Assembly (NCBI GenBank): GCA_030147845.1 | Contig: JASBUN010000061.1 | Location: forward strand, 1-64,000 | DNA from: Gammaproteobacteria bacterium | GTDB taxonomy: Bacteria; Pseudomonadota; Gammaproteobacteria; JASBUN01 | DNA length: 64,000 bases | Reading direction: 5' to 3' | Shown: positions 1 to 9,353 of the stretch, piece after piece | How the letters are laid out: each line of letters opens with the position of its first letter | Numbering within the stretch: the stretch's first letter is position 1 | Position numbers and translations under genes: made by a program | The notes under the pieces: model-generated | The model's input: the letters and a program-made list of their open reading frames with translations, nothing else | Told to the model about the DNA's origin: nothing | The model's database searches: none

Positions 1-124
1 CGACAACGTGAAGATGACGGTATCGTTGATTGCGCCGATTGCGATGGAAGAAGGGTTACGCTTCGCGATCCGCGAAGGTGGACGAACGGTCGGCGCTGGT
101 GTGGTGTCGAAGGTGATTGAGTAA
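1..124 (+). CDS. tuf: Elongation factor Tu, C-terminal end (partial)
   Basis: The first 124 bases hold the last 40 codons of EF-Tu, running off the left edge and ending in TAA at 122-124. The translated tail ([20 protein letters not shown]...[10 protein letters not shown]) is the conserved beta-barrel domain 3 end of this GTPase, which delivers aminoacyl-tRNA to the ribosome. Its place 33 bases before rpsJ fits the usual str-to-S10 operon junction. It is too short for the ORF track. The 5' part, including the GTPase domain, lies outside the window. Confidence 0.95.
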   Translation, partial: DNVKMTVSLIAPIAMEEGLRFAIREGGRTVGAGVVSKVIE

Positions 125-157
125 CGGTTTGCTCGTTGCGGCGACTGAGGTTTAGAA

Positions 158-472
158 ATGGCGGCCAAACAAAGAATACGCATCCGACTGAAGTCCTTCG
201 ATCATCGCTTGATCGATAAGTCGGCGATCGAGATCGTGGAGACGGCTAAGCGGACCGGCGCGCAAGTGCGTGGACCGATTCCTCTACCGACCAAGATGGA
301 GCGTTTCACGATACTGGTTTCGCCGCACGTCAACAAAGACGCGCGTGATCAGTACGAGATTCGCACCCACAAGCGGTTGATGGATATCGTTGAGCCGACC
401 GACAAAACGGTCGATGCGCTGATGAAATTGGATCTTGCTGCCGGCGTGGATGTGCAGATCAAGTTAGGCTGA
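158..472 (+). CDS. rpsJ: 30S ribosomal protein S10
   Basis: This is the first gene of the S10 operon. The 104-residue product opens with [15 protein letters not shown] and carries the long-loop region typical of S10, which binds the 3' major domain of 16S rRNA and, as NusE, also joins the transcription antitermination complex. Length matches the family (about 103). The ATG at 158 is the only sensible start. It sits 33 bases after tuf. The gap to rplC is 64 bases and shows no clear terminator. Confidence 0.97.
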   Translation: MAAKQRIRIRLKSFDHRLIDKSAIEIVETAKRTGAQVRGPIPLPTKMERFTILVSPHVNKDARDQYEIRTHKRLMDIVEPTDKTVDALMKLDLAAGVDVQIKLG

Positions 473-536
473 TTTAGGTTGCTAGCGGAGAGTTTCCAAG
501 GGGCTCGGGTCTAGCGGCAGTTTACTGGAGTTGACA

Positions 537-1178
537 ATGACTATCGGGGTTGTCGGTCGCAAAGCAGGTATGACGCGCGTCTTTACGGACGATGGGGCTT
601 CTGTGCCAGTCACCGTGATTGTTGTGGAGCCGAATCAGGTCACGCAGGTCAAGGGCGTCGAAGCCGACGGTTACCGCGCCTTGCAAGTTACCATGGGTAC
701 GCGCCGCGCCGGTTTGGTGAGTAAGCCGCAGGCCGGGCACTTCGCCAAGTCGGGAGTGCAGGCGGGATACGGTCTTTGGGAGTTCGCGTTAGCGGAAGGC
801 GAAGGCGAAGGCATCGCCGTAGGTGGAGAGCTCAAAGTCGATTTGTTCGAGGTCGGCCAGAAGGTCGATGTCGCCGGCACCACCATCGGCAAAGGCTTTG
901 CGGGCGCGATCAAACGGCATAATTTCCACATGCAAGATGCTACTCACGGCAACTCATTGTCGCACCGTGCACCGGGATCCATAGGTCAAAATCAGACGCC
1001 CGGTCGTGTATTCAAGGGCAAGCGCATGGCCGGCCAGATGGGCAACGTGCGCGCGACGGCGCAGAATCTGGAAGTCGTCCGTGTAGACGTTGAACGTAAC
1101 CTGCTGCTGATAAAAGGCGCTGTTCCGGGCGCCAAAGGCGGCGACGTAATCGTTCGGCCCGCAGTAAAGAGTCGATAG
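537..1178 (+). CDS. rplC: 50S ribosomal protein L3
   Basis: L3 is an early assembly protein of the large subunit with an extension reaching toward the peptidyl transferase centre. The sequence begins [16 protein letters not shown] and contains the conserved stretch [23 protein letters not shown], which covers the finger loop. The ORF track starts at TTG 531, but TGGAG at 526-530 is well placed for the ATG at 537, giving 213 residues, a normal size. rplD follows 9 bases later, indicating cotranscription. Confidence 0.96.
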   Translation: MTIGVVGRKAGMTRVFTDDGASVPVTVIVVEPNQVTQVKGVEADGYRALQVTMGTRRAGLVSKPQAGHFAKSGVQAGYGLWEFALAEGEGEGIAVGGELKVDLFEVGQKVDVAGTTIGKGFAGAIKRHNFHMQDATHGNSLSHRAPGSIGQNQTPGRVFKGKRMAGQMGNVRATAQNLEVVRVDVERNLLLIKGAVPGAKGGDVIVRPAVKSR

Positions 1179-1187
1179 GAGTCGGTG

Positions 1188-1799
1188 ATGGAGCTGCAAC
1201 TCACAAATGCCAACAAAGACGCCACCGTTCAGGTATCGGATGCAGCGTTTGGCAAAGATTTTAATGAGGGCTTGATCCATCAGGTGGTCACCGCCTATTT
1301 GGCCGGCGGCCGATCCGGCACGCGCGGCCACAAAAATCGGGCCGCCGTGCGTGGTGGCGGGGCCAAGCCTTGGCGACAGAAGGGCACCGGACGTGCGCGC
1401 GCGGGAACAATCCGCAGTCCGCTTTGGCGTGGCGGTGGCAAGACCTTTGCCGCTACCAATCAAGACTGGTCGCAGAAGGTCAACAAGAAAATGTACCGCG
1501 CTGCGATGCGTTCTATCGTCTCGGAGCTTGCGCGCCAGGAGCGCTTTGTGGTGGTCGAGAGTTTTGCAGTCGGCTCGCCCAAGACAAAGGATCTTGTCAT
1601 CATGCTGAAAGATCTCGGTCTTGACCAGGCATTGGTGGTTACGGAAGACCCGGACGAAAATTTGTACTTGGCAGCGCGCAATCTCTATCGCGTGGAAGTT
1701 GTAGATGTTGAGGGGCTCAATCCGGTCAATTTGGTCGGCGCGGAGAAAATCGTCATTACCGTTGGCGCGCTGAAAAAAGTTGAGGAGTGGCTGGCATGA
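1188..1799 (+). CDS. rplD: 50S ribosomal protein L4
   Basis: L4 lines the peptide exit tunnel, and in Escherichia coli it represses its own S10 operon. The product is 203 residues, with the basic tunnel loop around residues 45-90 ([30 protein letters not shown]) clearly present. The ORF track uses GTG 1185. I prefer ATG 1188, six bases after AGGAG at 1177-1181. The stop overlaps the rplW start by four bases (ATGA), so translation is probably coupled. The S10 leader where L4 would act lies upstream of tuf or is absent, so autoregulation cannot be judged here. Confidence 0.95.
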   Translation: MELQLTNANKDATVQVSDAAFGKDFNEGLIHQVVTAYLAGGRSGTRGHKNRAAVRGGGAKPWRQKGTGRARAGTIRSPLWRGGGKTFAATNQDWSQKVNKKMYRAAMRSIVSELARQERFVVVESFAVGSPKTKDLVIMLKDLGLDQALVVTEDPDENLYLAARNLYRVEVVDVEGLNPVNLVGAEKIVITVGALKKVEEWLA

Positions 1800-2098
1800 A
1801 CCAAGAACGTCTGCTCAAAGTGTTGCTGGCGCCGCATGTCTCTGAAAAGAGTACTCGCATTGGCGAAAGTAGTAATCAGTACGTGTTCAAGGTGCTGTCC
1901 GACGCCAGCAAGCCGGAGATCCGCAAGGCGGTGGAAACGTTATTCAGCGTTGAAGTCGTTGGCGTGCAGGTAGTGAACATGAAGGGCAAGCGCAAACGCT
2001 TCGCCAATACCGAAGGCCGCCGTTCGGACTGGAAAAAGGCGTACGTGACGTTGGCCGAAGGCAACGACATCGACTTTATGGGGGCGGAATCGGCGTAA
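1796..2098 (+). CDS. rplW: 50S ribosomal protein L23
   Basis: L23 sits at the exit of the nascent peptide tunnel and is the docking site for trigger factor and SRP. The 100-residue product begins [20 protein letters not shown], a typical start. The ORF track begins nine bases earlier at GTG 1787, but AGGAG at 1783-1787 is the ribosome binding site for ATG 1796. This ATG overlaps the rplD stop as ATGA. The loop with KGKRKRF that inserts into the tunnel is present. Confidence 0.95.
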   Translation: MNQERLLKVLLAPHVSEKSTRIGESSNQYVFKVLSDASKPEIRKAVETLFSVEVVGVQVVNMKGKRKRFANTEGRRSDWKKAYVTLAEGNDIDFMGAESA

Positions 2099-2144
2099 TT
2101 TGCCGATCCAAGGCCCGCAGTAACCGCATAGCGACGATACGAAA

Positions 2145-2969
2145 ATGGCGATAGTCAAAGTAAAACCTACATCTCCCGGCCGACGTGGCGTGGTCAAGGT
2201 GGTCAATCGCGATCTGCATCGGGGTGAACCGCATGCAGCGCTGTTGGACAAAAAATCGAAATCGGGCGGCCGCAATAACGCCGGCCGCATTACCACGCGG
2301 CATCGCGGCGGTGGTCATAAGCAGCGTTATCGCATGATCGATTTCAAGCGCGATAAAGACGGCATTGCCGCACGCGTGGAACGTATTGAGTACGACCCGA
2401 ATCGGAGCGCCAATATCGCTTTGCTGCTGTACGGGGATGGCGAACGCCGGTATATTGTTGCGCCGCGCGGAATTCAGGCTGGCGACACCCTGATGTCCGG
2501 TGTGGATGCCGCCATCAAAGTGGGTAACGCGCTGCCACTGCGCAATATTCCGGTTGGTAGTGTCGTTCACTGTATAGAGATGAAGCCGGGCAAGGGTGCG
2601 CAGATCGCTCGTAGTGCCGGCGCCAGTGTGCAATTGGTCGCCCGCGAAGCAGGCTACGCAACCCTGCGTCTGCGTTCCGGTGAGATGCGTAAGATCATGG
2701 CCGAATGCAAGGCTACCGTCGGCGAAGTCGGAAATTCGGAGCATAGCCTGCGGAAGTTGGGCAAGGCGGGCGCCACACGTTGGCGCGGCGTGCGACCGAC
2801 GGTTCGCGGCGTGGCCATGAATCCCGTCGATCACCCGCATGGTGGCGGCGAAGGTCGTACTTCGGGCGGCCGGCACCCGGTGTCGCCTTGGGGTGTTCCG
2901 ACCAAGGGTTATAAGACACGTAGCAACAAACGCACCGATTCCATGATCGTGCGTCGTCGCAACAAGTAA
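2145..2969 (+). CDS. rplB: 50S ribosomal protein L2
   Basis: L2 bridges the subunits and is required for peptidyl transfer. The 274-residue sequence is full length, with the OB-like N-terminal half, the SH3-like middle and the conserved C-terminal [29 protein letters not shown]. That motif includes the histidine known from other bacteria to be important for activity. The gap from rplW is 46 bases, and rpsS follows after 18 bases. A 266-residue antisense ORF over this gene is a shadow. Confidence 0.97.
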   Translation: MAIVKVKPTSPGRRGVVKVVNRDLHRGEPHAALLDKKSKSGGRNNAGRITTRHRGGGHKQRYRMIDFKRDKDGIAARVERIEYDPNRSANIALLLYGDGERRYIVAPRGIQAGDTLMSGVDAAIKVGNALPLRNIPVGSVVHCIEMKPGKGAQIARSAGASVQLVAREAGYATLRLRSGEMRKIMAECKATVGEVGNSEHSLRKLGKAGATRWRGVRPTVRGVAMNPVDHPHGGGEGRTSGGRHPVSPWGVPTKGYKTRSNKRTDSMIVRRRNK

Positions 2970-2987
2970 TGCATCGAGGGTGAAACA

Positions 2988-3260
2988 GTGCCACGTTCAG
3001 TAAAAAAGGGTCCGTTCGTCGATGTGCACCTGGCTAAGAAGGTGGACGAGGCAGTAGCTACCGGAAGCAAGCGCCCGATCAAGACCTGGTCGCGTCGTTC
3101 GATGGTGCTCCCGGATATGGTTGGACTGACCATCGCTGTCCACAACGGGCGCCAACATATACCCGTGTTGATCAGTGAGAACCTGGTCGGACACAAACTT
3201 GGCGAATTCGCGGCGACCCGCACATTTAAGGGTCATGCCGCCGACAAGAAGGCGCGGTAA
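2988..3260 (+). CDS. rpsS: 30S ribosomal protein S19
   Basis: S19 lies in the head of the small subunit and contacts S13 and the A-site finger. The 90-residue product begins [12 protein letters not shown], the conserved start of the family, and keeps the [18 protein letters not shown] core. The start is GTG, preceded by GAGGGTG at suitable distance. The C-terminal basic tail (GHAADKKAR) is typical. It is followed after 13 bases by rplV. Confidence 0.96.
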   Translation: MPRSVKKGPFVDVHLAKKVDEAVATGSKRPIKTWSRRSMVLPDMVGLTIAVHNGRQHIPVLISENLVGHKLGEFAATRTFKGHAADKKAR

Positions 3261-3273
3261 CGGAGTGGTTGCA

Positions 3274-3606
3274 ATGGCAATATCCGCTAAACATAAATTT
3301 GCACGAATTTCTGCCCAGAAAGGCCGTCTGGTCGCCGATCAGATTCGTGGGCTGCCGGTGGAGAGTGCGCTTAGCACGTTGACCTTCAGCAACAAAAAAG
3401 CGGCCAGCTTGATTAAGAAAGTCCTTGAATCGGCGATTGCCAATGCTGAGCACAATGACGGGGCCGATATCGACGAGCTGAAAGTCGCGGCCATCATGGT
3501 TGACGAAGGCCCGACGCATAAGCGCTGGATGGCGCGCGCCAAAGGGCGTGGCACACGTATTCTGAAGCGAACCAGTCACATTACTGTGACGGTAGCTGAA
3601 AAGTAA
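3274..3606 (+). CDS. rplV: 50S ribosomal protein L22
   Basis: L22 contributes a long beta hairpin to the peptide exit tunnel, the site of some macrolide-resistance mutations. The ORF track shows a 143-residue ORF starting inside rpsS. The real start is ATG 3274 ([26 protein letters not shown]), preceded by CGGAG, giving 110 residues, exactly the usual length. The hairpin segment [20 protein letters not shown] is intact. rpsC follows after 12 bases. Confidence 0.96.
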   Translation: MAISAKHKFARISAQKGRLVADQIRGLPVESALSTLTFSNKKAASLIKKVLESAIANAEHNDGADIDELKVAAIMVDEGPTHKRWMARAKGRGTRILKRTSHITVTVAEK

Positions 3607-3618
3607 GAGAGGGCCGTA

Positions 3619-4299
3619 ATGGGTCAGAAAGTTCATCCGACAGGCATTCGTCTTGGTATCTCTAAGGACTGGACGTCCAAGTGGTACGCGAACAGCCAGG
3701 ATTTTGCCGATTATCTGGAGCAAGACATCAAGGTGCGGGAATTCCTTAAGAGGAAGCTATCCCAGGCATCGGTGAGTCGGATTCAGATCGAGCGACCGGC
3801 GCGTAGCGCGCACATTACGATTAACACCGCGCGTCCCGGCATGGTGATTGGTAAAAAAGGCGAGGACATCGAAGCATTGCGCAAGCAGCTCACGGCAATG
3901 ATGGGTGTGCCTGTGTCGGTAAACATTGAGGAAATCCGCAAGCCGGAACTGGATGCGCAGTTGGTTGCGGAAAGTGTGGCGCAACAGCTGGAACGCCGCA
4001 TCATGTTTCGCCGTGCCATGAAACGTGCCGTTACCAATTCCATGCGCCTAGGAGCGCAGGGTATCAAGATCAATGTTGGCGGTCGTTTGAACGGCGCGGA
4101 GATCGCGCGCAGTGAGTGGTATCGCGAAGGCCGCGTGCCGTTGCATACATTGCGTGCCGACATTGACTATGGATTTGCCGAGGCGCGCACAACGTACGGC
4201 ATTATTGGTGTGAAGGTTTGGATCTTCAAGGGCGAAGTGTTTGAAGCCGAGCCCCAGGCTGAAGAGCCGGCCGCCAAGAAGTCTGCGGCTGCGAAGTAA
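3619..4299 (+). CDS. rpsC: 30S ribosomal protein S3
   Basis: S3 forms part of the mRNA entry channel and has mRNA-unwinding activity with S4 and S5. The 226-residue product starts [14 protein letters not shown]. It carries a KH domain with the GKKGEDIE form of the GxxG loop around residues 75-85, and the C-terminal domain with [31 protein letters not shown]. The tail after about residue 210 is a short alanine/lysine/glutamate-rich extension, variable in this family. AGAGAGGG precedes the ATG. Confidence 0.97.
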   Translation: MGQKVHPTGIRLGISKDWTSKWYANSQDFADYLEQDIKVREFLKRKLSQASVSRIQIERPARSAHITINTARPGMVIGKKGEDIEALRKQLTAMMGVPVSVNIEEIRKPELDAQLVAESVAQQLERRIMFRRAMKRAVTNSMRLGAQGIKINVGGRLNGAEIARSEWYREGRVPLHTLRADIDYGFAEARTTYGIIGVKVWIFKGEVFEAEPQAEEPAAKKSAAAK

Positions 4300-4314
4300 G
4301 GGGAGCGCGCGAGC

Positions 4315-4728
4315 ATGTTACAGCCGAAACGTACGAAATTTCGAAAACAGCAGAAGGGTCGCAACCGGGGCTTGGCCCAGCGTGGCAGCAAGGTCAGCTT
4401 TGGCGAGTATGCGCTCAAGGCGGTTGATCGCGGTCGCGTAACGGCGCGCCAGATCGAGGCGGCGCGGCGTGCAATGACCCGTCATATCAAACGCGGTGGT
4501 AAAATTTGGATTCGTGTATTCCCCGACAAGCCTGTGACTAAGAAGCCGCTCGAGGTTCGTCAGGGTAAAGGTAAAGGCAACGTCGAATACTGGGTAGCCA
4601 AAGTGCAGCCCGGCAAGGTGTTGTACGAGATGGAGGGGGTCACGGAGGAAATTGCCCGTGAAGCGTTTCGTTTGGCCGGTGCCAAGCTCCCCATCAGGAC
4701 GGTATTTGTCAGCCGGCAGGTGATGTGA
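4315..4728 (+). CDS. rplP: 50S ribosomal protein L16
   Basis: L16 organises the A-site region of the large subunit. The 137-residue sequence begins [19 protein letters not shown] and includes the conserved [39 protein letters not shown], containing the arginine that in E. coli is hydroxylated by RoxA. The stop TGA at 4726-4728 overlaps the rpmC ATG by one base, implying coupled translation. Confidence 0.97.
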   Translation: MLQPKRTKFRKQQKGRNRGLAQRGSKVSFGEYALKAVDRGRVTARQIEAARRAMTRHIKRGGKIWIRVFPDKPVTKKPLEVRQGKGKGNVEYWVAKVQPGKVLYEMEGVTEEIAREAFRLAGAKLPIRTVFVSRQVM

Positions 4729-4931
4729 TGAAAGCCAGCGAACTGCGAGAAAAGACGATAGACGGTCTCAACGGCGAGTTGAAAGACCTGCTGCGTGAGC
4801 AATTCAATCTACGTATGCAGCGTGGTATTGGGCAGATGTCGCGACCGGATCAACTTCAGAAGGTCCGCAAGAACATCGCGCGGGTAAAGACCGTGCTCAA
4901 TGAAAAAGCACGTGCGGGTAAGGCGTCATGA
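4728..4931 (+). CDS. rpmC: 50S ribosomal protein L29
   Basis: L29 is a small helical protein next to L23 at the tunnel exit. The product is 67 residues, beginning [18 protein letters not shown], with the conserved [11 protein letters not shown] and [12 protein letters not shown] helices. The ORF track starts at GTG 4725, but ATG 4728 gives the familiar N-terminus and follows AGGTG in the rplP tail. It overlaps rplP by one base and rpsQ by four (ATGA), a tight translationally coupled arrangement. Confidence 0.95.
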   Translation: MKASELREKTIDGLNGELKDLLREQFNLRMQRGIGQMSRPDQLQKVRKNIARVKTVLNEKARAGKAS

Positions 4932-5200
4932 GTGAGCAAATGAATACGGAGTCGTCGGCGAATACGGTAACGGGTCGCGTGGTCAGTAACCGCATGGAAA
5001 AGACCATCACGGTGGTACTGGAGCGACGCGTACCTCATCCCATTTATGGTAAGTACATACGCCGTTCGACCAAGATACACGCGCACGATGAGAACAACGA
5101 GTGCCGTGAAGGTGATCTCGTCATGGTGCAACAGTGCCGCCCGCTGTCCAAATCGAAAAATTGGCGGCTGGTCAAGGTCCTGGAGCAGGCCGGCGAATAG
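4928..5200 (+). CDS. rpsQ: 30S ribosomal protein S17
   Basis: S17 is an OB-fold primary 16S rRNA-binding protein. The 90-residue sequence has the conserved core [43 protein letters not shown] and ends in the usual C-terminal strand. The first ten or so residues ([12 protein letters not shown]) are a short hydrophilic extension before the core; an internal ATG at codon 5 is an alternative start. This is the last gene of the S10 operon in the classical layout. Confidence 0.95.
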   Translation: MSEQMNTESSANTVTGRVVSNRMEKTITVVLERRVPHPIYGKYIRRSTKIHAHDENNECREGDLVMVQQCRPLSKSKNWRLVKVLEQAGE

Positions 5201-5257
5201 TGCGCGATATTGGGTATGGGCGCTGGGATTAACGAACAGGTTGTGTGGGAATAAGCC

Positions 5258-5626
5258 ATGATTCAGATGCAAACAACGATGGATGTGGCCGATAACAGTG
5301 GCGCGCGCCGGGTGCAGTGCATCAAGGTGCTGGGCGGTTCTCATCGCCGTTACGCGGGTATCGGAGACATCATCAAGGTCAGCATAAAAGAGGCGATTCC
5401 GCGCGGAAAGGTTAAGAAGGGCGAGGTGTACAACGCCGTGGTCGTGCGTACCCGTAAGGGTGTACGTCGTCCCGACGGCTCACTGATCCGCTTCGATACC
5501 AATGCCGCAGTGCTGCTGAACAATCAGCATCAGCCGATCGGCACCCGTATATTCGGACCGGTGACGCGCGAGCTACGCAACGAGAAGTTCATGAAGATCA
5601 TTTCGCTAGCTCCCGAAGTGTTGTGA
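5258..5626 (+). CDS. rplN: 50S ribosomal protein L14
   Basis: L14 opens the spc operon in the classical arrangement. The 122-residue product begins [28 protein letters not shown] and keeps the whole conserved barrel, including [13 protein letters not shown]. It contacts the 30S subunit and is the binding target of the silencing factor RsfS, whose gene is also in this window (39146). The 57 bases before it could hold an operon promoter, but I found no well-spaced -35/-10 pair. Confidence 0.97.
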   Translation: MIQMQTTMDVADNSGARRVQCIKVLGGSHRRYAGIGDIIKVSIKEAIPRGKVKKGEVYNAVVVRTRKGVRRPDGSLIRFDTNAAVLLNNQHQPIGTRIFGPVTRELRNEKFMKIISLAPEVL

Positions 5627-5642
5627 GCTTGGAGTAAGGGTT

Positions 5643-5960
5643 ATGCGCAGAATTAAAAAAGGTGATGACGTGATCGTCATTTCCGGCAAAGACAAAGGTC
5701 GCCGAGGCACGGTGTTACGCTTGATGCCGTTCGACCGCGTTGTGATCGAAGGCATCAACGTGGCAAAGAAGCATCAACGCCCGGATCCGAATCGCGGCGT
5801 CAGTGGCGGCATAGTGGATATCGAAATGCCGATTCACGCGTCCAACGTAATGTTGTACAACCCGGCGACGAAAAAAGGGGATCGCGTGTCCATGCGCGTG
5901 CTGGAAGACGGACGCAAGGTCAGGTATTTCAAGTCGAATGGTGAGGTCGTAGACGCGTAA
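5643..5960 (+). CDS. rplX: 50S ribosomal protein L24
   Basis: L24 initiates assembly of the large subunit and sits near the tunnel exit. The 105-residue sequence starts [27 protein letters not shown], which is the KOW motif, and continues with [33 protein letters not shown]. The start ATG follows GGAGTAAGGG. Sixteen bases separate it from rplN and fifteen from rplE. Confidence 0.97.
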   Translation: MRRIKKGDDVIVISGKDKGRRGTVLRLMPFDRVVIEGINVAKKHQRPDPNRGVSGGIVDIEMPIHASNVMLYNPATKKGDRVSMRVLEDGRKVRYFKSNGEVVDA

Positions 5961-5975
5961 AGCGTGGGTGCTGTC

Positions 5976-6515
5976 ATGGCTAGATTGCAAGAATTTTACA
6001 AGACGGATGTGGTGAAGCGGCTCCAGGAGCAGTTCAGCTACAAAAACGTGATGGAAGTACCGCGCATCACTAAGATCACCCTGAACATGGGTGTGGGCGA
6101 AGCGGTCGGCGACAAAAAGGTACTTGATCACGCAGTTAGTGATATGGAAAAGATCGCAGGGCAGAAAGCGGTAGTCACGCATGCCCGTAAATCGATCGCC
6201 GGATTCAAGATCCGTGAGGATTGGCCCATCGGCTGCAAGGTCACCTTGCGTCGTGAGCGCATGTATGAATTTCTGGACCGTTTGATCAGCGTCGCCATCC
6301 CGCGTGTGCGTGATTTTCGCGGTCTGAATGGCAAGGCGTTCGACGGCCGCGGCAACTACAACATGGGTGTGCGCGAACAGATTATTTTTCCGGAAATTGA
6401 TTACGACAAGATTGACGCGCTGCGTGGTATGGATATCACCATTACCACGACGGCAAAGACAGACGAGGAAGGTAAGGCACTGTTGTCGGTGTTTAACTTC
6501 CCGTTCAGAAACTGA
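5976..6515 (+). CDS. rplE: 50S ribosomal protein L5
   Basis: L5 binds 5S rRNA and forms the central protuberance. The ORF track begins at GTG 5964, but ATG 5976 ([20 protein letters not shown]) gives 179 residues, the same length as the E. coli protein. Conserved parts include [34 protein letters not shown] and the C-terminal [18 protein letters not shown]. In E. coli the S8 repressor site overlaps the start of this gene. I did not recognise that structure here with certainty. Confidence 0.96.
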   Translation: MARLQEFYKTDVVKRLQEQFSYKNVMEVPRITKITLNMGVGEAVGDKKVLDHAVSDMEKIAGQKAVVTHARKSIAGFKIREDWPIGCKVTLRRERMYEFLDRLISVAIPRVRDFRGLNGKAFDGRGNYNMGVREQIIFPEIDYDKIDALRGMDITITTTAKTDEEGKALLSVFNFPFRN

Positions 6516-6527
6516 GGATCGGTAAAT

Positions 6528-6833
6528 ATGGCTAAGACCAGCATGGTCAATCGGGAGAAGAAGCGAGCAAAGCTGGCGCGAAAATACGCGGCCAAGCGCG
6601 CCGAACTCAAAGTGTTGATCAGCAGCCCGAAGACGGGCGATGAGGAAAAGATGGCGGCCGTCGCCAAGCTTCAATCATTGCCAAGGGATTCGAGCCCGTC
6701 GCGCAAGCGGAATCGGTGTCGTATCACCGGACGCCCGCACGGTTATTACCGTAAATTTGGTCTGGCGCGCAGTAAGCTGCGCGAGGCCGCGATGCGCGGT
6801 GACATCCCTGGCCTGCGTAAGGCCAGTTGGTAG
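6528..6833 (+). CDS. rpsN: 30S ribosomal protein S14
   Basis: S14 lies in the head of the 30S subunit. This is the long, zinc-free form: 101 residues with no CxxC pairs, beginning [24 protein letters not shown] and ending in the conserved [40 protein letters not shown]. Its class contrasts with the zinc-ligand form of S4 encoded farther downstream. It is followed by an unusually long 74-base spacer before rpsH. Confidence 0.96.
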   Translation: MAKTSMVNREKKRAKLARKYAAKRAELKVLISSPKTGDEEKMAAVAKLQSLPRDSSPSRKRNRCRITGRPHGYYRKFGLARSKLREAAMRGDIPGLRKASW

Positions 6834-6844
6834 GTAGCATAGTA

Positions 6845-6898
6845 GGGTCGGTTCCGTCCGACTCGGCCAAGGTGGGCGGAAGCCCGCCCCCATATGGG
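6845..6898 (+). other. Tandem hairpins between rpsN and rpsH
   Basis: The rpsN-rpsH spacer is 74 bases, while most neighbours in this operon are 1-20 bases apart. It holds two inverted repeats. GGGTCGG (6845-6851) pairs with CCGACTC (6858-6864) with one G-U pair and a six-base loop. GGGCGG (6874-6879) pairs with CCGCCC (6884-6889) with a four-base loop. A ten-base palindrome CCCATATGGG follows at 6889-6898, nine bases before the rpsH ATG. There is no T run, so this is not a normal terminator. An mRNA control or processing site is an inference. Confidence 0.5.
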
Positions 6899-6907
6899 AT
6901 TTAGAAT

Positions 6908-7303
6908 ATGAGCATGAGTGACCCGATCGCTGATATGTTGACCCGAATTCGTAACGGTCAGCGAGCCAACAAGATGCAGGTGGAAATGCCGTCTGCGAAG
7001 CTGAAGTTGGAACTCGCCCGCGTGCTGAAAGAAGAGGGCTATATCGAGGCGTATGCGGTCTCGGACGTTGACCGTAAACCGGTATTGACGATTACGCTGC
7101 GCTATCACGCGGGCCGCCCGGTGATCGACGTGTTGCGTCGGGTCAGCCGCCCTGGGTTGCGTATCTTCAAGGGTAAAGATGATCTGCCCAAGGTAAACGG
7201 CGGGTTGGGTGTTGCGATCGTATCGACGTCCAAAGGCGTGATGACTGATCGTTCCGCACGATCTGCAGGCCAGGGCGGCGAAGTGCTCTGTGTCGTTTCG
7301 TAA
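6908..7303 (+). CDS. rpsH: 30S ribosomal protein S8
   Basis: S8 binds the central domain of 16S rRNA, and in E. coli it is the translational repressor of the spc operon. The 131-residue product begins [22 protein letters not shown], almost the E. coli N-terminus, and ends with the conserved [25 protein letters not shown] 6908 follows a weak GGGAT-type ribosome binding site; ATG 6914 is a possible alternative. The hairpin-rich spacer just upstream could matter for its expression. Confidence 0.96.
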   Translation: MSMSDPIADMLTRIRNGQRANKMQVEMPSAKLKLELARVLKEEGYIEAYAVSDVDRKPVLTITLRYHAGRPVIDVLRRVSRPGLRIFKGKDDLPKVNGGLGVAIVSTSKGVMTDRSARSAGQGGEVLCVVS

Positions 7304-7318
7304 GACAGGTAACTGACC

Positions 7319-7852
7319 ATGTCGAGAGTAGCAAAAAGCCCAATAGCCATCCCCAAGGGTGTTGAAATCACGCTCAAGGGGCAGAACGTGGCTGTTAAAG
7401 GTTCAAAGGGATCACTGGCGCTGGACGCGCATAATAGCGTCGAGGTGAAGCGCGAGGACGATACGCTGGTGTTTGCGCCTCGCGATCGTACCAAGGGGTC
7501 GAATGCGATGGCTGGAACCATGCGCTCGATCATCAACGGTATGGTGATCGGTGTAAGTCAGGGCTTCGAGCGTAAACTCGAACTCCGCGGCGTCGGTTAT
7601 CGCGCGCAAGCGCAAGGCAAGGTTCTAAACCTTACCTTGGGTTTTTCGCACCCGGTTCAGTACGCGGTCCCCGAAGGCATCAGCATAGAGACACCGAGTC
7701 AAACGGAAGTGATCGTAAAAGGTGTTGATAAGCAGCAGGTGGGTCAGGTTGCTGCCAAAATTCGCTCCTATCGGCCGCCCGAGCCCTACAAAGGCAAGGG
7801 TGTTCGCTACTCGGATGAACAAGTCATCCTTAAAGAAGCCAAGAAGAAGTAA
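7319..7852 (+). CDS. rplF: 50S ribosomal protein L6
   Basis: L6 lies near the sarcin-ricin loop and the GTPase-associated centre. The 177-residue sequence has the two duplicated L6 folds, the [17 protein letters not shown] start and the C-terminal signature [28 protein letters not shown]. It is full length. Spacing is 15 bases from rpsH and 12 to rplR. Confidence 0.97.
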   Translation: MSRVAKSPIAIPKGVEITLKGQNVAVKGSKGSLALDAHNSVEVKREDDTLVFAPRDRTKGSNAMAGTMRSIINGMVIGVSQGFERKLELRGVGYRAQAQGKVLNLTLGFSHPVQYAVPEGISIETPSQTEVIVKGVDKQQVGQVAAKIRSYRPPEPYKGKGVRYSDEQVILKEAKKK

Positions 7853-7864
7853 GGTCTGCGCGCT

Positions 7865-8218
7865 ATGGATAAGAATACTGCACGTCTACGCCGAGCACGC
7901 CGTACTCGCCTCAAGATCCGCGAGTTGGGTGCCTTTCGCCTTACCGTGCATCGCACTCCTCGACACATCTATGCGCAGATCATTGCGCCGACAGATGCTA
8001 AGGTGGTAGCGACAGCGAGTACGGTACAAAAGGAACTGCGTGGCTCATTGAAGGGGACAGGCAATGCCGAGGCAGCTGCGGCTGTCGGAAAGGCGATTGC
8101 TGAGAAGGCCAAGGCGGCCGGTGTTACCAAGGTAGCATTCGATCGCTCGGGCTTCAGATATCATGGCCGGATCAAGGCGCTGGCCGATGCTGCGCGCGAA
8201 AACGGTCTGGAACTGTAA
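7865..8218 (+). CDS. rplR: 50S ribosomal protein L18
   Basis: L18 binds 5S rRNA together with L5. The 117-residue protein begins [40 protein letters not shown] and has the conserved [48 protein letters not shown]. The arginine-rich N-terminal tail is the rRNA-binding part. Length matches the family. It is followed nine bases later by rpsE. Confidence 0.97.
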   Translation: MDKNTARLRRARRTRLKIRELGAFRLTVHRTPRHIYAQIIAPTDAKVVATASTVQKELRGSLKGTGNAEAAAAVGKAIAEKAKAAGVTKVAFDRSGFRYHGRIKALADAARENGLEL

Positions 8219-8227
8219 GGGTAGAAC

Positions 8228-8731
8228 ATGGCAAACACAGAGCAAAGTTCGGGTGACGGTCTCCTCGAGAAATTGATCACCGTGAATCGTGTGGCCAAAG
8301 TGGTCAAAGGCGGTCGCCAGTTCGGATTTACCGCGTTGACGGTAGTTGGCGATGGCAATGGTCAAGTCGGCTTCGGTTACGGTAAGGCACGCGAAGTTCC
8401 TCTCGCTATTCAGAAAGCGATGGAAAAGGCGCGGCAGAATATGCGTAAGGTCAATATTCGAGAAGGCACTCTGCAGTTTGCCTTAACCGCTCGTCACGGA
8501 GCCAGCAAAGTCTTCATGCAGCCTGCGTCCGAGGGTACCGGCATTATCGCCGGTGGCGCGATGCGCGCGGTGTTCGAGGTGGTTGGAGTCCACGATGTGC
8601 TGGCCAAGTGTATCGGTTCGCGCAATCCCATTAACGTCGTGCGGGCCACCATCCGCGGGTTGACCGATATGACGTCACCGGAACAGGTGGCGGCTAAACG
8701 CGGCAAAAAAGTAGAAGAAATTCTGGGTTGA
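8228..8731 (+). CDS. rpsE: 30S ribosomal protein S5
   Basis: S5 forms part of the mRNA entry site and influences decoding fidelity. The 167-residue product has the S5 double-stranded RNA-binding fold in its first half ([43 protein letters not shown]) and the C-terminal domain ([40 protein letters not shown]). The family length is 160-175. rpmD starts three bases after its stop. Confidence 0.97.
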   Translation: MANTEQSSGDGLLEKLITVNRVAKVVKGGRQFGFTALTVVGDGNGQVGFGYGKAREVPLAIQKAMEKARQNMRKVNIREGTLQFALTARHGASKVFMQPASEGTGIIAGGAMRAVFEVVGVHDVLAKCIGSRNPINVVRATIRGLTDMTSPEQVAAKRGKKVEEILG

Positions 8732-8734
8732 GCC

Positions 8735-8920
8735 ATGGCTGACAATAAATTGAAACTCACTTTGATCAAAAGCACGGCCGGCCGCCTGAAGAATCACCAG
8801 GCTTCGGTGCGTGGACTGGGGCTTCGGCGTATGCATCATAGCGTCGTGGTCGATGATACGCCCCAAAATCGGGGCATGATCAATAAAGTCCAGTATATGC
8901 TCAAGATTGAGGAGCTCTGA
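8735..8920 (+). CDS. rpmD: 50S ribosomal protein L30
   Basis: L30 is a small globular large-subunit protein. The 61 residues begin [60 protein letters not shown], a complete and typical L30. It is packed between rpsE (three bases) and rplO (one base). Confidence 0.96.
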   Translation: MADNKLKLTLIKSTAGRLKNHQASVRGLGLRRMHHSVVVDDTPQNRGMINKVQYMLKIEEL

Positions 8921-8921
8921 C

Positions 8922-9353
8922 ATGCGATTAAATACCATCAAGCCGCCGGCCGGCAGCCGCAAGACCGCGAAGCGGGTCGGTCGCGGCATCGGTTCCGGCT
9001 TGGGTAAAACCGCGGGTCGAGGCCATAAGGGTCAACGCGCCCGCGCCGGCGGATTTCACAAAGTTGGGTTCGAAGGCGGGCAGATGCCGTTGCAGCGCCG
9101 ATTGCCGAAGGTCGGGTTTCGCTCGCGCACATCGCGCCTCAACACCGAGTTGCGGTTGCATGAACTGGCAAAAGTCGGTGACGTCGCCGATATGTTGGCA
9201 TTGAAGGCGGCTAATCTCGTCGGACAAGAAGTCACGCGGGTAAAAGTTATCGCGTCGGGCAGTATTGATAAGGCGGTAACCGTACGCGGCTTGGCTGTGA
9301 CTAAGGGCGCGCGCGCGGCAATTGAGGCTGCTGGCGGCAGGATCGAGGAATAA
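8922..9353 (+). CDS. rplO: 50S ribosomal protein L15
   Basis: L15 is a late-assembly protein with a long glycine- and arginine-rich N-terminal arm that threads through 23S rRNA ([25 protein letters not shown], near residues 22-46). The ORF track begins at TTG 8907 inside rpmD. ATG 8922 gives the usual [14 protein letters not shown] start and 143 residues, with TTGAGGAGC in rpmD as ribosome binding site. The secY start codon immediately follows its stop. Confidence 0.96.
   Translation: MRLNTIKPPAGSRKTAKRVGRGIGSGLGKTAGRGHKGQRARAGGFHKVGFEGGQMPLQRRLPKVGFRSRTSRLNTELRLHELAKVGDVADMLALKAANLVGQEVTRVKVIASGSIDKAVTVRGLAVTKGARAAIEAAGGRIEE

Noticed and set aside
2076-2876. 266-residue antisense ORF over rplB
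   Set aside because: It is a high-GC shadow opposite a full-length, highly conserved L2; the protein has no family features.
5715-6674. 319-residue antisense ORF over rplX, rplE and rpsN
   Set aside because: It covers three conserved ribosomal genes on the other strand and has no ribosome binding site or recognisable domain.
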